From an uncultured Oscillospiraceae bacterium (GTDB taxonomy: Bacteria; Bacillota_A; Clostridia; Oscillospirales; Oscillospiraceae), in contig CAJTTS010000045.1 in assembly GCA_910579155.1 (NCBI GenBank), positions 1-28,028 on the forward strand: a stretch of 28,028 bases of DNA, given 5' to 3'. Below, piece after piece: positions 23,327 to 28,028 of the stretch (position 1 is the first letter of the stretch; each line of letters starts with the position of its first letter). Position numbers and translations under genes: made by a program. Under the pieces are notes generated by a model. The model was not told where the DNA came from, searched no databases, and saw nothing but the letters and a program-made list of their open reading frames with translations.

Positions 23327-24920
23327 GCCGGGTCCAATCCCTTGTCCGAGGGGTGAGGTGGACTTGGAGGAGCCTGCCCTGGATTCGTTGCCACTTGCGC
23401 CAGATTTCGGCTCGCCGCCCTTCCTTGTCGGAGGGTGGCAGCCGGAGGGCGAATTTGACCTGCCCGAGGACAGTGAATTCACCCCTTGGGAGCTGCCGTT
23501 CAAGGGAAACGTGGAGTTGGAGCCGGACATTTCCGTGGATGCCTGGGCAAGGGACGTAAATGGGTTTGAACTCCCAGACAGCGCCAAACCTAAAATCCCA
23601 GATATTTCCAAGGGCTTGGGGAAACGCAGGGATCGAGTGGATTTGGTGGCGCTACAGAAGTTTGTTGCCCAATCGCAACGCTTTATACTCCTTGGCGACC
23701 AACTATGTGTCTATTACCCACCCTGCTGGAGAAAACTGTCCGACCTGGAAGCCGAGCGAGAAATTCGGGCGCTCATAGAGTCACATAACCAGGGATACTG
23801 CCTGACAAACAGGGAGTATGAGCAGCTACGAAAGGGGCTCCTCGGCGATCCAAGCGTGCTGTGCCTGACAGGAGAAGTCACTCCGACGGCTGGCAAAATC
23901 AACTTTTTGGATGGGGCCTTCGATATTGCGAGCGGGCGATTTCTTCCCCATGACCCTCGCGACAACTTCTTTTCAGCAATAAACGTCAAATTCAAAGACG
24001 TTCCACGTTGTTCTGGACGAATTTTTGAGGATTTTGTGTCGCATATCTCAGGCGAGAACCCGGATGTGCGGGAGCAACTGCTCCAGCTTGTTGCCCTGAC
24101 CATTCTGTGCAGACCGCTCAAGCACTTTTTTGTGCTTGTCGGCCCCAGCAACACGGGCAAAACCCAGTTTGGACGTTTTTTAGAGGAACTGGTGGGCCAG
24201 GAGCAAACGATGTGTGTCCGTGATGTCCACGATTTTGGTGATCGGTGGACAATCGGCAGTCTGGAGGGAAAAATGCTGGCGCTTTGCCTGGATTTGCCGG
24301 ATTCTGTACTTCCACCTCGGGCTGTTGGGATTGTCAAGCAGCTTGTGGGGGATGACGCAATCAAGGCGGAGCGCAAATACGAGAACTCGCGTACCTACCA
24401 CAGTAAACCCCTGCTCTTGATGGCAGGGAATCACCCTCTGCGCATACCAAAGCTCGAACGTGAAGCAGCGCTCCTCAATCGAATGGTCACAATTTATTTT
24501 CAAAACCCTGTCGGGGAACGGGAAATGCGGCAGGAATTGTACAAAGATTTGCTGGATGAGGCTCCATATATTGTCGGGGAGGCTATTGAGGCGTATTACC
24601 GGCTGGAACAAAATGGGTTTGAGTTGACCAGAGTACCAATTCCTGCGGAATACGCGCCGCAGGACGCCCGCAGCGGCTACCGCTCGGTTGGGCGTTTCCT
24701 GGAGGAGTGTTGTGAATTTGCGCCGGGATCTGAAACGACAACCCAAGCGTTGTTTGAGGCGTATTGCACTTATAATGAATCGGCTCCGATTTCGCAAATT
24801 GATTTTTCGCGGAAGCTCAAAGAGCAGATGAAGCAAAGGCCGCAGGTATCTTGGCAACCGCGCATTGGTGGCAAGGATCAGCGGGGATATCGCGGCATTC
24901 GCCTTTTGCCCCAATTCTAA
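23295..24920 (+). CDS. D5/P4-type SF3 DNA helicase (element replicase)
   Basis: This 541-aa protein has a C-terminal superfamily 3 helicase of the phage D5 / P4 alpha primase-helicase group. Walker A is GPSNTGKT near residues 283-290. The Walker B-like LALCLDLPD is near 330, sensor 1 with LLMAGNHP near 375, and the winged-helix tail extends to about 500 (FLEECCEF, QIDFSRKLKEQM). A D5_N-like region precedes the ATPase. The first 130 residues are Pro/acid-rich and do not show an obvious primase active site, so priming may be separate or host-provided. GTG 23295 is the likely start; GTG 23304 is possible. It probably initiates replication at the nearby iterons after excision. Confidence 0.85.
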   Translation: MPFVNLSFIFEPGPIPCPRGEVDLEEPALDSLPLAPDFGSPPFLVGGWQPEGEFDLPEDSEFTPWELPFKGNVELEPDISVDAWARDVNGFELPDSAKPKIPDISKGLGKRRDRVDLVALQKFVAQSQRFILLGDQLCVYYPPCWRKLSDLEAEREIRALIESHNQGYCLTNREYEQLRKGLLGDPSVLCLTGEVTPTAGKINFLDGAFDIASGRFLPHDPRDNFFSAINVKFKDVPRCSGRIFEDFVSHISGENPDVREQLLQLVALTILCRPLKHFFVLVGPSNTGKTQFGRFLEELVGQEQTMCVRDVHDFGDRWTIGSLEGKMLALCLDLPDSVLPPRAVGIVKQLVGDDAIKAERKYENSRTYHSKPLLLMAGNHPLRIPKLEREAALLNRMVTIYFQNPVGEREMRQELYKDLLDEAPYIVGEAIEAYYRLEQNGFELTRVPIPAEYAPQDARSGYRSVGRFLEECCEFAPGSETTTQALFEAYCTYNESAPISQIDFSRKLKEQMKQRPQVSWQPRIGGKDQRGYRGIRLLPQF

Positions 24921-25013
24921 CACACTGAGGAGCTGTTTACAAGCTCGTCGGGTGCTAAAACAGTGGCCAGGAGTATATATTATTTCTGTAAATATATGGA
25001 AAGAAGGGCAACT

Positions 25014-25145
25014 ATGCGTCAACAAAACCATGAAAGCAGCGGCCTGGGCAGCCTCATCAAGCAGGGCCTCATCCGCGAACTCTACCGCCAGCACCACATC
25101 ACCCAGGCCCAGTTTGAGCAACTGATGCGTCTCCAGCGGGCCTGA
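25014..25145 (+). CDS. Small SHOCT-like protein preceding the recombinase
   Basis: These 43 residues include LIRELYRQHHITQAQFEQLM, which resembles the SHOCT short C-terminal motif (helix, turn with I-T, helix). ATG 25014 follows AGAAGGG by about six bases. It stands alone between the helicase and the large recombinase, 68 bases before the latter's start. Such tiny ORFs often precede large serine recombinases in Firmicutes elements, but I know of no function. Confidence 0.55.
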   Translation: MRQQNHESSGLGSLIKQGLIRELYRQHHITQAQFEQLMRLQRA

Positions 25146-25213
25146 CCAACCGTGGGCGCGGTGTCAAACCCTGGCCCGCGCCCACCCCATTTCAAAAGAA
25201 GGAGGTGAACGCC

Positions 25214-26812
25214 ATGCCGCTGCGGGTAGCGGCCTACTGCCGCGTGTCTACAGACCGGGAGGATCAGGCGAATTCCCTGCACAGCCAACAGACTTATTTT
25301 ACCCAATATATCCAGGCCCGTCAAGATTGGATTTTGACCACAGTGTACGCCGACGAGGGCATCTCCGGCACCAGCACCCGCAAGCGGGAGGCGTTCAACC
25401 GCATGATCGCCCAGGCCGAAACAGGCGGGCTGGATCTGATCCTCACCAAGGAGGTGTCCCGTTTCGCCCGAAACACCGTGGACACCCTGGAATACACCCG
25501 GAAACTGAAAAGCCTGGGCGTCGGGGTTCTGTTCATCAATGACAACATCGACACGCGGGAGAATGACGGGGAACTGCGCCTAACCATCATGGCCAGCATC
25601 GCCCAGGAGGAGTCCCGCAAGACCTCCCAGCGGGTGAAGTGGGGCCAGCAGCGCCGCATGGAGGCGGGGGTGGTGTTCGGCAACAACTCCACCTACGGCT
25701 TTGACACCCGAGGCGGGAAGCTGTTCGTCAAGCCGGAGGAGGCCCAGGTGGTGCGGCTCATTTACCACAAGTTTCTCAACGAGGGAAAGGGCACCCACGT
25801 CATCGCCCGGGAGCTGTACGAGGCTGGGATTGACCCGCCCAAAACCGCCACGGGGAAATGGTCCTCCGTGATGATCCTGCGTATCCTGCACAACGAGAAG
25901 CACGTGGGCGATCTGCTCCAGAAGAAGAACGTCACCCCTGATTTTCTCGACCACAAGAAGGTGCCCAACCGAGGCCAGGAGAAGCAGATCCTGCTTCGGG
26001 ACCACCACGAGGCCATTATAGACCGGGAGACCTGGGACGCTACCCAGCGGGAGCTTGCCCTGCGCAGTGCCAAGCAGGGGGACAAGTCCAAATACTCCAA
26101 CCGCTACTGGTGCTCCGGGAAAATCCTTTGCGGGGCCTGCGGAAGCCGCTTCACCCTGCGCAAGCGGAAGCGGCCCAACGGCGATCTGTACATGGCTTGG
26201 GGCTGTCACAGCCGGGTACACTACGGGAACTGGAAGCGGGACAGCCGGGGGGAGGCCGTGGGCTGCGACATGCGGATGGTGAACGACAAGAGCCTGACCA
26301 CCATCGTATCCTTTGTGCTGGGGCAGTTGGAGCTGGACAGCGACGCCATTGTGGCCGAGCTGCTGGCCGATATCCAAAAGCTGCAAAGCGCCCCGTATGA
26401 CGGCGGGAGCGCAGACCGCCTCCAAGCCAAGCGGACGGCCATTGAGCGCAAGCGGGAAAACGCCCTGGACGCCTTTCTCAGCGGGACAATCTCCGATGGG
26501 GAGCTACAAACCATGCGCTCACGGTATGACCGGGAGCTGGCGGCCATCGACCGGGAACTCCTGGCAATTACGGAGGCGGCCCAAACTCTGGAGAGTCAAA
26601 AAACGGGGCTGGAGGACATTGTGCGCACCATCCGGGCGGGGCTGAACGGCTCGGAGGAGGTCTATCGGGAGGTCATTGAGAGCGTCACGGTGTTTGAGGA
26701 CTACATAAACGTGCGGGTAAAGTTTGTGCCCGGAACCTTCCGCATCTGGTACACCACCAGCGGCAAACGGGAGGAATACACCACCACCATCCAGCGGTGG
26801 GAGGTGGTGTGA
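25214..26812 (+). CDS. Large serine recombinase (integrase)
   Basis: This 532-aa protein is a large serine recombinase of the TndX/phiC31 group. The catalytic domain has Ser12 in AAYCRVSTDREDQ and blocks DEGISGTSTRKREAF, KEVSRFARNTVDTLEY and MASIAQEESRKTSQRVKWG. The recombinase domain follows (YGFD, VVRLIYHKFL, WSSVMILRILHNEKHVGD). The zinc ribbon has CGACGSRF with a later C-H pair, GCHSR, and GCDM. A long coiled coil is near residues 400-480. ATG 25214 is eight bases after AAGGAGG; the GTG nine bases earlier is too close. It is the best candidate for integrating and excising the element at dpaA. Its last 20 bases recur 880 bases downstream. Confidence 0.95.
   Translation: MPLRVAAYCRVSTDREDQANSLHSQQTYFTQYIQARQDWILTTVYADEGISGTSTRKREAFNRMIAQAETGGLDLILTKEVSRFARNTVDTLEYTRKLKSLGVGVLFINDNIDTRENDGELRLTIMASIAQEESRKTSQRVKWGQQRRMEAGVVFGNNSTYGFDTRGGKLFVKPEEAQVVRLIYHKFLNEGKGTHVIARELYEAGIDPPKTATGKWSSVMILRILHNEKHVGDLLQKKNVTPDFLDHKKVPNRGQEKQILLRDHHEAIIDRETWDATQRELALRSAKQGDKSKYSNRYWCSGKILCGACGSRFTLRKRKRPNGDLYMAWGCHSRVHYGNWKRDSRGEAVGCDMRMVNDKSLTTIVSFVLGQLELDSDAIVAELLADIQKLQSAPYDGGSADRLQAKRTAIERKRENALDAFLSGTISDGELQTMRSRYDRELAAIDRELLAITEAAQTLESQKTGLEDIVRTIRAGLNGSEEVYREVIESVTVFEDYINVRVKFVPGTFRIWYTTSGKREEYTTTIQRWEVV
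26790..26809 (+). repeat. 20-base repeat at the recombinase 3' end, copy 1
   Basis: TCCAGCGGTGGGAGGTGGTG encodes the last residues (IQRWEVV) of the large recombinase and recurs exactly at 27670-27689 beyond the MNT/HEPN module. Confidence 0.85.
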
Positions 26813-26819
26813 GCGTAGG

Positions 26820-26858
26820 AACCCCGGCTTCTGTTGTGTTCAGAAGCCGGGGTTCTTC
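26820..26858 (+). terminator. Terminator of the large recombinase gene
   Basis: AACCCCGGCTTCTG (26820-26833) and CAGAAGCCGGGGTT (26841-26854) form a perfect 14-bp stem, then CTTC. It begins eight bases after the recombinase stop. Confidence 0.85.
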
Positions 26859-26886
26859 ACCCGGGAAAACAAAATTCTCCCATGTG

Positions 26887-26932
26887 TCAGTTCGATTTGC
26901 CTTTTACTTTTTTCTCTGCTGTGCTATACTAA
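26887..26932 (+). promoter_or_regulatory. Duplicated promoter, copy 1 (MNT/HEPN operon)
   Basis: TTTACT (26903-26908) and TATACT (26925-26930) are 16 bases apart, 38 bases before the MNT start. The 46-base block from TCAGTTCGATTTG to TACTAA recurs with about four changes at 27931-27976. Confidence 0.65.
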
Positions 26933-26968
26933 AAATAATACAGATATTTTTTAAAAGAGGTGGGATAT

Positions 26969-27265
26969 ATGCTGGCCGGAACCGGGATCAAAGAGCAGGT
27001 GCAGAGGGAAATCTGCCGGTTTGCGCAGCGGCATCAGCTGGACAAAGTGGTTCTGTTCGGCTCCCGCGCCAGGGGGGACCACCACCGGGCCAGCGATATT
27101 GATCTGGCGGTCTGGGGCGGCAGCGTCGCACGGTTCGCGACGGACATTGACGAGGAGACCTCCACTCTGTTGAAGTATGATGTGGTGGACATGGGCCAGG
27201 ATGTCTCTCCAGACCTGCTGGCTTCGATTCAAAAGGAGGGACGGGTTCTCTATGAAAAAGCTTGA
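26969..27265 (+). CDS. mntA: MNT-domain nucleotidyltransferase antitoxin
   Basis: This 98-aa minimal nucleotidyltransferase has the full GSx10DxD motif: Gly31-Ser32 (LFGSRARG) and Asp43-x-Asp45 (ASDIDLAVWG). In characterised MNT/HEPN pairs this protein modifies the HEPN toxin with AMP and so neutralises it (type VII toxin-antitoxin). ATG 26969 is chosen over the GTG nine bases earlier because AAGAGGTGGG is then well placed. Its end overlaps the HEPN start by 14 bases, so the two are coupled. It looks intact. Confidence 0.9.
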   Translation: MLAGTGIKEQVQREICRFAQRHQLDKVVLFGSRARGDHHRASDIDLAVWGGSVARFATDIDEETSTLLKYDVVDMGQDVSPDLLASIQKEGRVLYEKA

Positions 27266-27659
27266 CCATTACCGGGCCAATCTGGAAGTTCTGTCAACGG
27301 CGGGCCAGCAGGACCTGGAAAATGAGTTTGTCATAGGCGGAATCATCGACAAATTTATGATTCAATTTGAACTGGGGTGGAAGGTGCTCAAGGAACTGCT
27401 CCAATACGAGGGCAGGAGTGAGGCCAGATCCGGCTCCCCCCGGGAGATTTTAAAGGTGGCGTTTCAGGTCTATGACTTTGTGGATGAGGACGTTTGGATT
27501 GCCATGCTCCGTGACCGCAATAATATGAGCCATATATACGATGGAAACGCCGCCCGGAGATTGGCGCTGACCATCATTGACACCTATATCCCCGCGTTCC
27601 AGCGCATGGAGCGGGAAATTGTGAAGCGATATTCTGCGGCTGACCTGTCATGGCTGTAA
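27252..27659 (+). CDS. hepT: HEPN toxin, HI0074-like nucleotidyltransferase partner
   Basis: This 135-aa all-helical protein matches the HI0074 family: GGIIDKFMIQFELGWKVLKELLQYEG, then SPREILKVAFQVYDFVDEDVW, then MLRDRNNMSHIYDGN. The R-x4-H motif of HEPN ribonucleases is Arg89-Asn-Asn-Met-Ser-His94, with the adjoining Tyr96 that is the AMP acceptor in characterised systems. It should cleave RNA when not modified by the MNT partner. ATG 27252 overlaps the MNT gene end. A terminator follows about 50 bases later. Confidence 0.9.
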   Translation: MKKLDHYRANLEVLSTAGQQDLENEFVIGGIIDKFMIQFELGWKVLKELLQYEGRSEARSGSPREILKVAFQVYDFVDEDVWIAMLRDRNNMSHIYDGNAARRLALTIIDTYIPAFQRMEREIVKRYSAADLSWL

Positions 27660-27669
27660 CACCTCCCCC

Positions 27670-27689
27670 TCCAGCGGTGGGAGGTGGTG
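27670..27689 (+). repeat. 20-base repeat of the recombinase tail, copy 2
   Basis: An exact copy of 26790-26809. The same frame reads LQRWEVVQPCQTEIEPP, as if it were the remnant of the end of another serine recombinase, and is followed by its own terminator. Confidence 0.8.
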
Positions 27690-27711
27690 CAGCCGTGTCA
27701 GACGGAGATTG

Positions 27712-27750
27712 AACCCCCGGCCTCCCCTCTCAGGAGGCCGGGGGTTTGCT
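27712..27750 (+). terminator. Terminator after the MNT/HEPN module
   Basis: AACCCCCGGCCTCC (27712-27725) and GGAGGCCGGGGGTT (27733-27746) form a perfect 14-bp stem, followed by TTGCT. It resembles the terminator after the recombinase in form. Confidence 0.85.
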
Positions 27751-27777
27751 CGGTACAAAAATTGTCGAAAAAAGAAA

Positions 27778-27842
27778 AGTTTCTGCACTGTAGTGCAGAA
27801 ACTATAAAAAGAAGAAAGTTTTTGCAGTATAGTGCAGAAACT
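27778..27842. repeat. Two tandem 26-bp palindromes
   Basis: AGTTTCTGCACT-GT-AGTGCAGAAACT (27778-27803) is a perfect 12-bp-arm palindrome around GT. A second copy at 27817-27842 has centre AT and two arm mismatches; the centres are 39 bases apart. They may be operators, or recombination sites with a central dinucleotide. The rest of 27660-28028 (369 bases) holds the recombinase-tail repeat, a terminator and a promoter, with no credible complete gene. Confidence 0.6.
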
Positions 27843-27930
27843 CAAAAATCCTGCGCAAAATTCTTCCTGTCCCGCTTGGTTGGCTTGACAGGCACTCAAA
27901 GATATGCAGGAAAGTGAAATCCTTTGAGCC

Positions 27931-27976
27931 TCAGTTCGATTTGTCTTTTACTTTTCTTTCTGCTGTGTTATACTAA
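27931..27976 (+). promoter_or_regulatory. Duplicated promoter, copy 2
   Basis: TTTACT (27947-27952) and TATACT (27969-27974), 16 bases apart, repeat the layout of copy 1. The last bases of the window, AAAGGA, could be the ribosome-binding site of a further gene beyond the edge. Confidence 0.6.
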
Positions 27977-28028
27977 GGAACCACTGATTAAATTACCCGT
28001 AGGATAAGAAATGTGATAGAATAAAGGA

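Larger units (their letters stand above)
14032..28028. mobile_element. Integrated element inserted in dpaA (left part, right end not seen)
   Basis: The dpaA family match ends abruptly at about 14032-14040, and all genes after it are accessory: two serine recombinases, an excisionase-like HTH, an SF3 replicative helicase, two toxin-antitoxin modules and unknown operons. The junction, the gene content and the absence of the dpaA 3' half up to 28028 support insertion of an element longer than 14 kb. Nested smaller insertions are possible. No relaxase, secretion or virion genes are visible, so its mode of transfer is unknown. Confidence 0.7.

Noticed and set aside
27763..27769. TGTCGAA, an exact 0A box inside the element
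   Set aside because: A single 7-mer is expected a few times by chance in 28 kb and has no partner site or nearby gene start.
27778..27842. Tandem palindromes considered as a short CRISPR array
   Set aside because: There are only two units, with a 13-base gap and no cas genes; the spacing and unit number do not fit CRISPR.
27684..27917. A 77-codon frame downstream of the HEPN gene
   Set aside because: It covers a terminator stem and both palindromes. Its opening residues are better explained as a leftover of a recombinase tail.
14056..28028. The element considered as a complete prophage or conjugative element
   Set aside because: No capsid, terminase, tail, relaxase, coupling protein or type IV secretion gene is present in the visible part.

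Overview
The window looks like the chromosome of a high-GC, endospore-forming, anaerobic gut-type Clostridia member, most plausibly Oscillospiraceae (Flavonifractor/Lawsonibacter/Oscillibacter-like). This is inferred from the adjacent spoIVB-spo0A pair, a dipicolinate synthase gene, rubrerythrin, an EFR1-type ferredoxin/flavodoxin protein and GC-rich codon use. No rRNA, tRNA or CRISPR was seen.

Bases 1-14040 are ordinary core chromosome: the tail of an unknown gene, a flavin reductase, an alpha/beta hydrolase and hflX (+); a divergent EFR1 ferredoxin / Rrf2 regulator pair with back-to-back promoters; proB-proA (overlapping); a DUF6512-like membrane protein (-); spoIVB and spo0A (+), with a perfect inverted pair of 0A boxes between them; ahcY (-); pncB plus a small membrane protein (-); rubrerythrin (-); and then the 5' half of dpaA (spoVFA).

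At about 14035 the dpaA reading frame stops matching its family in mid-protein, just after the conserved N-[AS]-I-P motif, and ends four codons later. From there to the end of the window the gene content is accessory. I read this as the left junction of an integrated element more than 14 kb long whose other end, presumably with the 3' half of dpaA, lies beyond base 28028. Interruption of a sporulation gene by a recombinase-bearing element recalls skin-type intervening elements, which are excised during sporulation.

Inside the element, from left to right: (a) an unrecognised three-gene minus-strand operon (466-aa protein plus two paralogous glycine-rich membrane proteins) divergent from an XRE regulator; (b) a small serine resolvase; (c) a RelB/RelE-type toxin-antitoxin pair whose toxin seems to begin at ATA; (d) a class II glutamine amidotransferase with a zinc-ribbon amidoligase that is split by a -1 frame break, preceded by one or two tiny peptides; (e) an excisionase-like HTH gene, then an origin-like arrangement of 8-bp iterons in inverted blocks around an AT-rich spacer; (f) two AT-rich unknown genes; (g) an unknown gene coupled to a D5/P4-type SF3 helicase; (h) a short SHOCT-like ORF and a large serine recombinase; (i) an MNT/HEPN toxin-antitoxin module, bracketed by a duplicated recombinase tail and a duplicated promoter. 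No relaxase, type IV secretion, capsid or terminase gene is present here, so the part seen resembles a satellite-like or integrative element with its own replicase and several stabilisation or defence-type cargo modules.
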